From the IMG/VR virus record IMGVR_UViG_3300033388_004729, positions 1-60,124 of that record: 60,124 nucleotides of DNA, one strand, 5' to 3'. The translations under genes and the position numbers were made by a program. Under the pieces are notes generated by a model. The model had not been told where the DNA came from and ran no database searches. It saw only the letters and a list, made by a program, of their open reading frames with translations. This document shows positions 14,297 through 22,217 of this stretch, one piece after another (positions within the stretch are counted from its first letter, which is position 1; each line of letters begins with the position of its first letter). This DNA is from a virus.

Positions 14297-14697
14297 TGGC
14301 AACTAAAACAATAACCAAAAACATAGAAGTAAAATCCTGCGACATCTGTGGGCTTGAATCTGAACACATCTCAACATGCCGGGTATGTGGGCTTGACATG
14401 TGCAATAGTTGTAAAGCATGGAATATGTGTACTAACTGCTGGAATACAAATCATTGTTTTGCTACAGTGGAAGTTCATACTACCACAGATTATGGATATG
14501 AAAGCAGAACACACACCAGCGTCAGCCTAAAACACGACAGTCCAAATAAATGGTATGTTTTAATGGATAGATTTGCTGGCAAGCGGATTAAGATTTCAAT
14601 TGAAGAGGTTCTATCCGATGAAGAAATGCTGGCAGAACGTCGTAAAAAACAAATGAGCGGTGATGGCCCTACCAACTGGCTGGAGCGATGTGGCTGA
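14296..14697 (+). CDS. Multi-zinc-finger protein (133 aa)
   Basis: N-terminal third holds four Cys pairs, CDIC, CRVC, CNSC and CTNC, in a cross-brace-like order with GLDMCNSC, resembling RING/B-box or FYVE-type double zinc sites. The C-terminal two-thirds is beta/helical with no motif. Such double-zinc domains are mostly protein-interaction modules. Start overlaps the upstream stop. Confidence 0.65.
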   Translation: MATKTITKNIEVKSCDICGLESEHISTCRVCGLDMCNSCKAWNMCTNCWNTNHCFATVEVHTTTDYGYESRTHTSVSLKHDSPNKWYVLMDRFAGKRIKISIEEVLSDEEMLAERRKKQMSGDGPTNWLERCG

Positions 14698-14725
14698 TTA
14701 TATTGATTCAAATAGGTGAAATGAT

Positions 14726-14923
14726 ATGAATATAATAGATGGAATTAACGAAGAGCTTATACGAGCAAATGAACTGTTGAATGCATATCGATCAATACCA
14801 GCGGGTGCTTTTGGTGTAATTATGATAGAACAGGTAATCGAGCAGGCAGAAGATAGTCTGCATAATGGCGATGCTGTTGAAATGGTGGAAGCATATGCGG
14901 CGTTGCAGGCGTTGGGGCGATAG
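14726..14923 (+). CDS. Small helical hypothetical protein (65 aa)
   Basis: ATG 14726 behind AGGTGAAATGAT. Two or three helices (NEELIRANELLNAYRS, MIEQVIEQAEDSLHNG, VEAYAALQALGR). No family recognised; typical of phage accessory proteins. Confidence 0.6.
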   Translation: MNIIDGINEELIRANELLNAYRSIPAGAFGVIMIEQVIEQAEDSLHNGDAVEMVEAYAALQALGR

Positions 14924-14924
14924 A

Positions 14925-15134
14925 ATGAGCGCAGATAGCAAGTCAATATGTCCAATCTGTCATGTAGGGGTGGATGACGAAATAGATGAGAATTATACAG
15001 TCAGAGAATATTATGAATTTCTACTTAATGATGATGCTACATTAAGTATAGAATACATTGCAAAATGTGATGACTGTGGTGCCGAATGGGAATATACAAA
15101 TAACCACACATTATGCAGAAAGGTGATAAAATGA
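14925..15134 (+). CDS. Small zinc-ribbon protein (69 aa)
   Basis: ATG 14925 directly after the previous stop with GGGGCGA upstream. CPICH near residue 9 and CDDCGAEWEY near residue 47, joined by an acidic linker. The C-DC-x-A-x-W ending resembles zinc-ribbon ends in phage primase-like or RNA-binding proteins. Function unknown. Confidence 0.65.
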   Translation: MSADSKSICPICHVGVDDEIDENYTVREYYEFLLNDDATLSIEYIAKCDDCGAEWEYTNNHTLCRKVIK

Positions 15135-15319
15135 TAGAACCAATAGAACTGAATTATGAATTGTGTGTATCAATACTTTTTATATCTTGGTTATTGTCAG
15201 CATCATTAAAGATGATTTATGGGATAATCAAAGCTGAAAAGTTAAAGGAGTATGGTAATATAGATATAGTAATTGGATTTATAATGTGGATTTTGGGAAC
15301 GTGGGTGATGTTCGGATGA
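15131..15319 (+). CDS. Two-span membrane protein, tandem paralog 1 (62 aa)
   Basis: ATG 15131 behind GGTGAT. Shares NYEL, a first hydrophobic segment, G-(I/L) near the centre, YG-x-I and the ending WVM-x-G with the following gene. Ends in ATGA coupling. Tandem duplication of a tiny membrane protein; role unknown. Confidence 0.65.
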   Translation: MIEPIELNYELCVSILFISWLLSASLKMIYGIIKAEKLKEYGNIDIVIGFIMWILGTWVMFG

Positions 15320-15510
15320 TATTAACAATTGAACCGAACTATGAATTATTTATACAAATAATATTTATATTATATATTATTAGAACGATTCTAGAAATTA
15401 TATGTGGACTATCCAATGTAAAAAAATATAATCCTGCGAACTATGGTATCATAAATGTAGTGTCAGGAGTCATAGGAATAATATTCATAGTGTGGGTGAT
15501 GTTGGGATGA
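15316..15510 (+). CDS. Two-span membrane protein, tandem paralog 2 (64 aa)
   Basis: MILTIEPNYELFIQIIF then GLSNVKKYNPANYG and a second span ending WVMLG, aligned with its upstream neighbour. Start and stop both overlap neighbours by ATGA, so the three genes are translated as a chain. Confidence 0.65.
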   Translation: MILTIEPNYELFIQIIFILYIIRTILEIICGLSNVKKYNPANYGIINVVSGVIGIIFIVWVMLG

Positions 15511-15869
15511 TTATCACAATAGACCCTAAACTATGCGAAGGTTGCCAGCGGTGTTGTCACGGCACTCATGGTAATCGCATCCCCGCCAAACCATCACACG
15601 GCAAAATACCGCGATATAACAAACAACACAACTGCGACCAGCTCAATAAACGCCAGCATTGCAATAGAGGTATAGGCCGCCCAGTCGAATGCGCCATATA
15701 TCCGATAGTGATATTCGATGATGGTATTTATGTTGATATGTCTTGTCCCGGGTGGCAGTCAGCAGTTGATCAGTGGACGAAACGGTTCGGTGCGCAGGTG
15801 GATGACTACCAAGACGGACGACAGCATGAATTTGTTAATCTGTGGATTGCACAGGCAAGGAATGAGTGA
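15507..15869 (+). CDS. YkgJ-type cysteine-cluster protein
   Basis: 120 residues. CEGCQRCCHG near residue 9 and later CNRGIGRPVECAIYPIVI and MSCPGW give the C-x2-C-x2-CC ... C-x3-Y-P signature of the YkgJ/Fe-S or zinc-chelating cluster family. Proteins of this family probably bind Fe or Zn and are linked to protein modification or metal handling. No partner gene is obvious. Confidence 0.8.
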   Translation: MIITIDPKLCEGCQRCCHGTHGNRIPAKPSHGKIPRYNKQHNCDQLNKRQHCNRGIGRPVECAIYPIVIFDDGIYVDMSCPGWQSAVDQWTKRFGAQVDDYQDGRQHEFVNLWIAQARNE

Positions 15870-16114
15870 ATACGATGATACGAGTGCCCGACAAAGACAT
15901 TTTAGAAGCAGAAGAAATGTTAATCACAAATCTCAGTATAGCATATTGTCAAGACCCCGGTGGTTTCGAGAATGATATACAGTGTGAAGATAAATATAAT
16001 AGTGGAATTCTGCGAGATATAATTCACAAAACCTTAAAAAAATGGGGACAATCAGAAGAATATATCCGGCGAAGGAGTAGGTATCACGACGTTGATGAAT
16101 ATTATAAGGAGTGA
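15866..16114 (+). CDS. Hypothetical protein, GTG start (82 aa)
   Basis: A GTG at 15866 overlaps the preceding TGA and stands 5 bases after AAGGA, so it is preferred over ATG 15875. Charged helical protein (DKDILEAEEMLITNLSIAYC, EEYIRRRSRYHDVDEYYKE). Its end contains the AAGGAG site for the ATP-grasp gene. Confidence 0.6.
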   Translation: MNTMIRVPDKDILEAEEMLITNLSIAYCQDPGGFENDIQCEDKYNSGILRDIIHKTLKKWGQSEEYIRRRSRYHDVDEYYKE

Positions 16115-16119
16115 ACAAC

Positions 16120-17406
16120 ATGAATATATTAATTACAAGTGCATCACAAAAAGTCATTTTGATAGAATCATTCAAAAAAGCAATTCGTGAATTAAAAATT
16201 GAATGTGGTGTGATTGCTGCTGATATATCTCGAAATTCATCCGCTTTGTATTTTGCTGATGATTATGTCATTGTACCAAGGAGTGATGATGATGAATTCA
16301 TAAATTTTATATTGTTATTATGCAAAGAAAAAAAGATTAAACTAATCATCCCCACACGAGACGAAGAGCTATTAACATTTTCAATAAACAAAAAACGGTT
16401 TAATAACATTGGCACAGAAATAATGGTATGTAATCCCGATACAATACGAACCTGTCAAAACAAAAAAATGTTTGTACAGTTTTGTATTGATAATAATATT
16501 CCAGTTCCAGAAACATATAATATTGCTGATGTTGTTAATTTTCCATTGTTTAGCAAACCAGTTACCGGAAGCGGTGGTAAAAACATTTTAAAAATTAATA
16601 ACATTCATGAATTAGAGGCAATAACAAAACAGCATTTAGATATAATAATTCAAGAGTATATTGAGTGGGATGAGTACACGGTAGATTTGTATGCAGATTT
16701 TAATAATAATATTAAATCTGTTGTCCCGCGCCGGCGTGTTGTTGTTAATGGTGGTGAATCAGTCATAACTACAACACACAATGACCTGAAAATTATTAAT
16801 GCAAGTATCGATCTTGCTAAAAAATTAAACCTTATTGGTCATAATACAATTCAATGTTTTTACAATGGTGATGATATAAAATTTATAGAGGTAAACCCTC
16901 GTTTTGGTGGAGCAGCACATTGCTCATTTGAAGCAGGAGCATTTACACCAAAATATATAATACAATTAATTATGGGACTGCCAATATCAGATAACATCGT
17001 GAAATTTAGAGACAATCTTACGATGTTAAGATATTCTAATGATTATTTCTTAAATCGGGAACCTAAAAATATAGATGAAGGAGAAGAAGTTGTTTGTATA
17101 GATTTTGATGGTGTAATACATAGATATTCAAAAGGATGGTATGACGGCAGTATATATGATATTCCGAACACTGGAACAGAACAAGCTTTAAGAAATATAA
17201 TATCAAATGGATATAAAATAATAATCTGCACTGCCAGAACCAATTTGTTAGGCGTTCGGAACTGGATGAATAAACATTTTCCTGGTATCTCTGTTGAAAT
17301 AACAAATATTAAACCAGCCGCTAAAATATATATTGATGACAAGGGATTCAAATTTCTGTCGTGGAGTAAAACTGATATAAAGTCGACAGCGCATGAGGTA
17401 GATTGA
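16120..17406 (+). CDS. ATP-grasp ligase fused to a HAD-like phosphatase domain
   Basis: 428 residues from ATG 16120 (AAGGAG site; GTG 16111 is less likely). Residues 1-100 form a Rossmann-like preATP domain opening MNILITSASQKV. Residues about 105-310 are an ATP-grasp fold: KPVTGSGGKNI (ATP loop), IIQEYI and FIEVNPRFGGA (metal-binding E/N). Residues about 325-428 carry HAD motifs CIDFDGVIH (DxD-like), IICTARTN and KIYIDDKG. The family, related to carbamoyl-phosphate synthase-like ligases, joins a carboxylate to an amine or thiol. HAD fusions are seen in surface-polysaccharide loci. Very AT-rich, unlike some neighbours, so possibly acquired cargo. Confidence 0.85.
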   Translation: MNILITSASQKVILIESFKKAIRELKIECGVIAADISRNSSALYFADDYVIVPRSDDDEFINFILLLCKEKKIKLIIPTRDEELLTFSINKKRFNNIGTEIMVCNPDTIRTCQNKKMFVQFCIDNNIPVPETYNIADVVNFPLFSKPVTGSGGKNILKINNIHELEAITKQHLDIIIQEYIEWDEYTVDLYADFNNNIKSVVPRRRVVVNGGESVITTTHNDLKIINASIDLAKKLNLIGHNTIQCFYNGDDIKFIEVNPRFGGAAHCSFEAGAFTPKYIIQLIMGLPISDNIVKFRDNLTMLRYSNDYFLNREPKNIDEGEEVVCIDFDGVIHRYSKGWYDGSIYDIPNTGTEQALRNIISNGYKIIICTARTNLLGVRNWMNKHFPGISVEITNIKPAAKIYIDDKGFKFLSWSKTDIKSTAHEVD

Positions 17407-17407
17407 A

Positions 17408-17539
17408 ATGCTCCCACAAGTAGTATTATACTCTAACAATTGTCTGCCAAAGTGTCTTAGTCATGCCTGGGTCATGTTTTGCATACATACAGAATACCTA
17501 AAACGAACCGGCCACACTGCAAATATATATGAATTATAG
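17408..17539 (+). CDS. Small hypothetical protein (43 aa)
   Basis: ATG two bases after the ATP-grasp stop; MLPQVVLYSNNCLPKCLSH. Three Cys. Ends TAG and overlaps the next open frame. No ribosome site of its own, so translation would depend on coupling; moderate support only. Confidence 0.4.
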   Translation: MLPQVVLYSNNCLPKCLSHAWVMFCIHTEYLKRTGHTANIYEL

Positions 17540-17582
17540 GGTGTACTTGGATGAAATGGCGGCTCGGTGCGCAGGTGGTAGT

Positions 17583-17723
17583 ATGACTAATGAAAAAAGT
17601 TGTTTTGGAAAGTATGGTCTACAAGGTGCATGTTGCGACGGTTGTGCTGTAGCCGTCGAGTGCTATGATACAACGACTAACAACACCCTTCAACGAACCA
17701 GTCAGGAGCACACAGCGCACTAA
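17583..17723 (+). CDS. Small cysteine-rich protein (46 aa)
   Basis: ATG 17583 after AGGTGGTAGT is preferred; an in-frame ATG at 17529 would add 18 residues. The core CFGKYGLQGACCDGCAVAVE has a CC-x2-C-x5-C cluster that recalls small phage metal-binding proteins. Last gene of the rightward cluster. Confidence 0.55.
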   Translation: MTNEKSCFGKYGLQGACCDGCAVAVECYDTTTNNTLQRTSQEHTAH

Positions 17724-17978
17724 TATCAAACACAGGCATCACAGACACATCAACCACTGAAACCCAGTGGTGTGGCTCTGGGTGCCTCGCCTGCCATCGT
17801 CCTTCTATGTATCGTTTGCCAATTACTGTGCGCATACAGTTATAATCGCCTCCGGTTTGTTAATTCTGTTTGAAATATTTATTATAGATGTATACACTTC
17901 AAATCTAAGGGTAACTGACTCCTTCTTGAAATCGAAAACCTGCTTAAGCACTTGATTTAGATAATCCGAATATGCATT
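17724..17978. other. Convergent gene gap with hairpin
   Basis: No supported gene. A hairpin CCACTG/CAGTGG lies at about 17754-17770, shortly after the last rightward stop and could end transcription. The rest is moderately AT-rich without repeats. A 62-codon rightward frame starting from a GTG lacks a ribosome site and is not accepted. Confidence 0.45.
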
Positions 17979-18401
17979 TTACCCTGCTTTTTGAAGTGGA
18001 TACTTATAGATCTTGATATCGAGTGCACATGCAGTTATAACTGCTTCCAACTCTTTAATATCAGCTTTATCCGGATAGACTACTGTGGACCCATCCAAAT
18101 GTTTCATTGCATCTTCTTCATATGAAACTTCATAGTGTGCAGTGACTGCTCCGTCATCGAACAGCCGGACATGGACCTGCATAATCGTACCATTGAAGAT
18201 TTTAAGTTTTCTTAGATTAGATATCTGTCCTTGTTCATCGTATGAAAAATAGTTATATTGATATCCAGCTTCGATAAGTGCACGCTCAAATTGGTCTGCG
18301 GTGATCTTCGTCCGGAACATGAAGAATCGTGAAACTGGTACTTGTATCCATGGGACGAATGATTTTAGTTTGCGCCAGAGATAGTGAAATTTTAGATTCA
18401 T
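17979..18401 (-). CDS. Hypothetical protein at end of virion operon (140 aa)
   Basis: ATG 18401 overlaps the TGA of the XhlA-like gene and is chosen over an upstream GTG. Basic N-terminus (MNLKFHYLWRKLKSFVPW) then an alpha/beta domain (ITADQFERALIEAGY, TIMQVHVRLFDDGAVTAHYE). Last gene of the leftward structural operon. Unknown; might associate with membrane through its N-terminus. Confidence 0.65.
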   Translation of the reverse strand: MNLKFHYLWRKLKSFVPWIQVPVSRFFMFRTKITADQFERALIEAGYQYNYFSYDEQGQISNLRKLKIFNGTIMQVHVRLFDDGAVTAHYEVSYEEDAMKHLDGSTVVYPDKADIKELEAVITACALDIKIYKYPLQKAG

Positions 18402-18598
18402 ATTTTTAACCACGTCCACACTTTATTTGCGAAGAGTGCAAGCAATGTCACAACAGGTAAAAACAAATTCTCAATTCTGCGGATGCGAGTATCCAGTTTT
18501 TTGAATTGTTCCTTTCCGTTTTCGAGATCGTTTATAATGTGGGCAACATTCGTATGTGTCTCAATGATTTTATCTCGGGTCTCCTGGTCAAGATCCAT
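18398..18598 (-). CDS. XhlA-like small membrane protein (possible lysis accessory)
   Basis: 66 residues: helical N-terminus (DQETRDKIIETHTNVAHII), coiled coil (KLDTRIRRIENLF) and a C-terminal membrane span ending WTWLKI. That order matches haemolysin XhlA proteins coded near phage holins. In an archaeal host a lysis role would be by analogy only. Confidence 0.65.
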   Translation of the reverse strand: MDLDQETRDKIIETHTNVAHIINDLENGKEQFKKLDTRIRRIENLFLPVVTLLALFANKVWTWLKI

Positions 18599-18891
18599 TA
18601 TACCGCAACCTCAACATTAAACTTTGATCGTTTTATTGTTACTCTTCCAGCCGAACCCGTGGCAGTCACATTGTACCGCCATAATCCAGTATCTCCATCT
18701 GACGGTATATCATAATCATAATAATAAGACCCGGTGTCTTCATTTTCCATTGCTACATCATCCACCTTTGTAGTTCCACCAGAATCAATGATTTTAATAG
18801 TAGTTGTTGTGGGGTTTGCTGATGCATCATCAGAATCAGTAATAGTTGCCTCTAATCGTGGTGTTTCACCAAGTTGGTATGTGGTTGTCAT
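18598..18891 (-). CDS. Small Ig-like virion protein (97 aa)
   Basis: All-beta sequence rich in Thr/Ser/Asp (GETPRLEATITDSDDASANP, YDIPSDGDTGLWRYNVTATG) with the YNVTATG end strand typical of immunoglobulin-like phage baseplate or fibre domains. TAATG-type coupling with neighbours. Probably part of the tail tip. Confidence 0.65.
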   Translation of the reverse strand: MTTTYQLGETPRLEATITDSDDASANPTTTTIKIIDSGGTTKVDDVAMENEDTGSYYYDYDIPSDGDTGLWRYNVTATGSAGRVTIKRSKFNVEVAV

Positions 18892-19161
18892 TTAACCGCC
18901 TCCTGCTTCATGTTGTATAATTGAAAATTCTACTGAATCTGATGGTGAAATATTATATTCACTTGAATTTGTTAATGAGATTGTATATTCCAAATCGCTG
19001 GATAATGAAATATTATATTCTGATGTGCTGGTCAGTGAGATATCGTATTCACTTGAATCAGATAATGTGATTTTAAATTCAGGTGATACTATTAATTTAC
19101 TTGACCAATCTATTACATTGTATAATCCTAATATATGATAATCATCATATGTAATAATCAT
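18892..19161 (-). CDS. Small repeat protein of the SEYxISL family (89 aa)
   Basis: From residue 30 on, a unit of about 11 residues, S-(E/L)-(Y/F)-x-I-(S/T)-(L/P), repeats five times (SEYDISL, SEYNISL, LEYTISL, SEYNISP, VEFSI). The N-terminus MIITYDDYH resembles that of the shorter paralog at 22023-22217. Beta-strand repeats between tail-fibre genes suggest a fibre component or chaperone. Start overlaps the fibre gene stop. Confidence 0.65.
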   Translation of the reverse strand: MIITYDDYHILGLYNVIDWSSKLIVSPEFKITLSDSSEYDISLTSTSEYNISLSSDLEYTISLTNSSEYNISPSDSVEFSIIQHEAGGG

Positions 19162-21770
19162 GTTGTATAAACCCCTATAATTCTTTCATTACATCCAGAG
19201 GCTGTGAATTTCAGTGTGAATACATCGGCGTTGGTTTCAGCCTGTGTCAACCCATCTAAGAGTATATACATTCCATCGCTAACTTCAGTAATTGAATTTG
19301 TAAGGGATACAAACGCTGCACCGTCTTTTGATATTTTACCCGACACTGTTTTACCAGTTGCACCAGTTTTATTGTCCGACGACAAAACCATTAGAAACTC
19401 AAATTTCGGCAATGCAACATTTTTGGCAATTCCAGAAGGGAGATTATCAGTCTTTGCTTTAATTGTTGTGACGTCGGATTGTAGGGATGTAACGTCCGCA
19501 CTTAACCAGGACCCCGAACCATGCGCAGAATTCAGTTCTGTTGCGGTGGGGACATCGGATAAGTTTGCAGGGATGTAAGCCATTTCAGTATCGTACTCAT
19601 TAGTAGGTGCCCGGCCAGATATTGCAGCGTCAATATAATCTTTGAATAGCTTTCCAAAACTCGCAGTTCCATCCACGTCTGCAGTTAGCGTATTCCAGAA
19701 CTCGACCGCAGTGATACTTCCAGTGTCCATAAACACATCAGCGATGTGACCATTGGCCCAAAAGTCCCCTTCAATGGTGTTGAGCACACCGGATAAGATG
19801 TCTGTTTTTTTAAAGTCCATCCAAGCAGAAGCACCAGAATTTACTAGATATGTTGAGATTGTAAGTTTAGCTAATCCTGTTCTGGTTGGTGTGCCCGAAA
19901 CAGTGACTCGTTCCCAGGTATCAGTTACATTGCTCATCTGGTCGCTGTCTTCGGTGATGCCCTGTCCCGATATAGTAATCTTCGGTCTGTTGGCATCGGT
20001 GTAGCTAGCATTCTTACGAAGCCATGCAGAAGCCACAATTTGCTCCCCGTCTTTGACAGGAATATAAATATCATAGTCTAGCCATTCTGCATTGTTTGCT
20101 TGGTAGTCAAATCTTGTAGCATATGAGCCATATTTATATATGCTACTATCTCTTACTACAATTCCGTTTACGTACCATGCTTTGTCGGCATATTCAACTT
20201 GCCCCAAATCTTCACATTGGACGTAAGAACCAGTTAGAGCGTTGTGTATATTGCTTACTGGTGATGATGAGCTAAGTTTAGAATTTATAAAAACTATTGA
20301 TGAAAAAGCACCGTTAATAAATCGAATGTCTCCAGATGTATGTGTTGTTAAAATTCCCGATGCTGTACCCAATTCAGATTCTGTAATTGAACCAATGTTA
20401 CAAATATAATATAGTATTAATCCATAAGTTGTAGAATATGTTGTATCACCGTTTATTTTCCAATTATCGCCTGACGGTATTGAAGCACCACTCAAATAGA
20501 TGTTAGTTGTTGTATTTCCAAATAGGTTAATATTATTAAAAGCACATGAACATCTTGATAAGTATATTCCATAGTTATTATTTCTCCAGGATGTAAAACC
20601 AGAAATTGTACTTGAATAAACATTCGATAAATATATGCCGTAGGAATTGTTTGAATGAACTGTATTATCTGAAAAGTTCAAAATGATATTTGTATCAGAA
20701 AAATATACACCATACCCGTTGTTTGATGTAAAAGTATTTCCGGTTATAATTTGATTTACATTCATGGATCTAAAACCATAGTCATTAATACCGATTATAA
20801 TATTATTTGAAATGGTATTATTGGACCCATAGTATACATAAAAACGGTTATCTGTATTGTATATTACGCAATTATTTATAAAAACATTTTGAGAGTAATA
20901 TAAATAAAATGGATAGTTACTTGTTGCTAAGCCCCATATTGAACAATAAGAAAAATTAGTGGCATCGGATGCGGTTGTTCGAATCTCAATTCCATGTTTA
21001 TATGTTGCGTTATATCCAATCATATAAAATTCAACATAATCTACATTGGAAGTTGAACCAACGGGACAATAGACATATCCTCTATATGTAGTATTGTAAG
21101 AAGTAACAACAACGTTTCTGGTGAGATTAATTACTTCTGCTTGTGTTGGTGATGTGCCTGAATGAGCATAGGTTACTCCTGCCACACAGGTTATTTGGGT
21201 GCCACTATCAACTGTTTGAATTACTTCTTGCTCATGTTGTGAGTATGTTCTTGTTGTTGATGCAATGGCTACTTTATCGCCTACTTCCCAGTTCGTAGTA
21301 TCTCCAACTGTCCAAACGGTTCCTGTGGCTGATAAATCTGATGTAAGTAAGGTGTGTGGTGTTTTTGAAGCACCCTGCATAACCATATCACCATTGTTGA
21401 TGAATCCATACTTCCCTTCAGCCAGTGCCGCAGAGTAGTTTAATTTTATAGTGAATATCCTAGCTGCAGGAATTGGATTAGCAACGGTACCAAATTCAAT
21501 CGTACCACCTGAACTGGTTTGGAGATTGCCTTTACAAGTTAAAGTATAATCTGCAGCAACTGTATGAAGTACTTCTAACTTACCACCAGATGCAACGTCA
21601 ATGGCCGCTGTGGCTGAGTCAGCACCAACGGTGATATTTTGGTCAATAGTAATCGTATCGCCGGTTTGAATGATCACTGTGTCGCCTTCACTAGGAACTG
21701 CTGCCCCGGTCCAGGAAGCACCAGCTGACCAGTTGCCCCCACCAGTTCCATTTGAAGTTATTGCAGCCAT
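19158..21770 (-). CDS. Tail fibre/adhesin with right-handed beta-helix
   Basis: 870 residues. The N-terminus GGNWSAGASWTGAAVPSEGD and DTVIIQTGDTITIDQNI is G8-like. A long right-handed parallel beta-helix (about residues 230-460) shows repeated N-N-x-(I/Y)-Y-(G/N)-(I/V) turns. A carbohydrate-binding-like region follows (about 530-650). The C-terminal domain (about 760-870: AKTDNLP, FEFLMV, TGKTVSG, ITEVSDGMY, LKFTASG) is shared with the fibre at 22214-23965. Likely host-surface glycan binding. Beta-helix folds are typical of phage receptor-binding or depolymerising fibres. Confidence 0.8.
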   Translation of the reverse strand: MAAITSNGTGGGNWSAGASWTGAAVPSEGDTVIIQTGDTITIDQNITVGADSATAAIDVASGGKLEVLHTVAADYTLTCKGNLQTSSGGTIEFGTVANPIPAARIFTIKLNYSAALAEGKYGFINNGDMVMQGASKTPHTLLTSDLSATGTVWTVGDTTNWEVGDKVAIASTTRTYSQHEQEVIQTVDSGTQITCVAGVTYAHSGTSPTQAEVINLTRNVVVTSYNTTYRGYVYCPVGSTSNVDYVEFYMIGYNATYKHGIEIRTTASDATNFSYCSIWGLATSNYPFYLYYSQNVFINNCVIYNTDNRFYVYYGSNNTISNNIIIGINDYGFRSMNVNQIITGNTFTSNNGYGVYFSDTNIILNFSDNTVHSNNSYGIYLSNVYSSTISGFTSWRNNNYGIYLSRCSCAFNNINLFGNTTTNIYLSGASIPSGDNWKINGDTTYSTTYGLILYYICNIGSITESELGTASGILTTHTSGDIRFINGAFSSIVFINSKLSSSSPVSNIHNALTGSYVQCEDLGQVEYADKAWYVNGIVVRDSSIYKYGSYATRFDYQANNAEWLDYDIYIPVKDGEQIVASAWLRKNASYTDANRPKITISGQGITEDSDQMSNVTDTWERVTVSGTPTRTGLAKLTISTYLVNSGASAWMDFKKTDILSGVLNTIEGDFWANGHIADVFMDTGSITAVEFWNTLTADVDGTASFGKLFKDYIDAAISGRAPTNEYDTEMAYIPANLSDVPTATELNSAHGSGSWLSADVTSLQSDVTTIKAKTDNLPSGIAKNVALPKFEFLMVLSSDNKTGATGKTVSGKISKDGAAFVSLTNSITEVSDGMYILLDGLTQAETNADVFTLKFTASGCNERIIGVYTT

Positions 21771-22018
21771 TATGGTTGTGCTTGTTGTGGTTTAATTGCG
21801 GTTCCAATCATATCATTTAATTCTGCACCTAATGATTCTGCTTCTTCTTTTGATTTAATCATATTTCTCATTTCATTGGTTACATAATCTATATTTCTTG
21901 TATTTTCAATATACATCATTTCTTCGCTTGTTTCCACATTGTTTTTTTTCATCATCACTACACAGTTATATGTTGGAGATTGATATTCCACGCTAGTTAT
22001 TGTTGCCGTCCATGCCAT
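21770..22018 (-). CDS. Small fibre-associated hypothetical protein (82 aa)
   Basis: TAATG overlap with the long fibre gene. A beta N-terminus (ATITSVEYQSPTYNCVVMMK) is followed by helices (MRNMIKSKEEAESLGAELNDMI). Could be a fibre chaperone or baseplate attachment piece; no family recognised. Confidence 0.6.
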   Translation of the reverse strand: MAWTATITSVEYQSPTYNCVVMMKKNNVETSEEMMYIENTRNIDYVTNEMRNMIKSKEEAESLGAELNDMIGTAIKPQQAQP

Positions 22019-22022
22019 TGTG

Positions 22023-22217
22023 TTATCCTCCTGCGGTTTCTGATAATGTGATTATATATTCAACGGGCTGTTCTGATAATGTGATTCCATATTCGATTGA
22101 ATCCAATAATGTGATTGTCAGCGGAAATGGTGTTTCAACAAACTGCATAAAGTAATCGGAAATACCACTGAATTCAATTTGCTTATACTGATCCAAATAT
22201 GAATATGTAGTTATCAT
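22023..22217 (-). CDS. Small repeat protein, EYxITLSE paralog (64 aa)
   Basis: MITTYSYLDQY then IEYGITLSE and VEYIITLSETAGG: two units of the repeat found five times in the 18892-19161 protein, with a similar N-terminus and a Gly-rich end. The two paralogs each precede, in transcription, or follow a long fibre gene. Confidence 0.6.
   Translation of the reverse strand: MITTYSYLDQYKQIEFSGISDYFMQFVETPFPLTITLLDSIEYGITLSEQPVEYIITLSETAGG

Noticed and set aside
17767-17955. Rightward 62-codon frame with a hydrophobic stretch
   Set aside because: GTG start without ribosome site, starts inside a hairpin and has no coupling to the genes before it.
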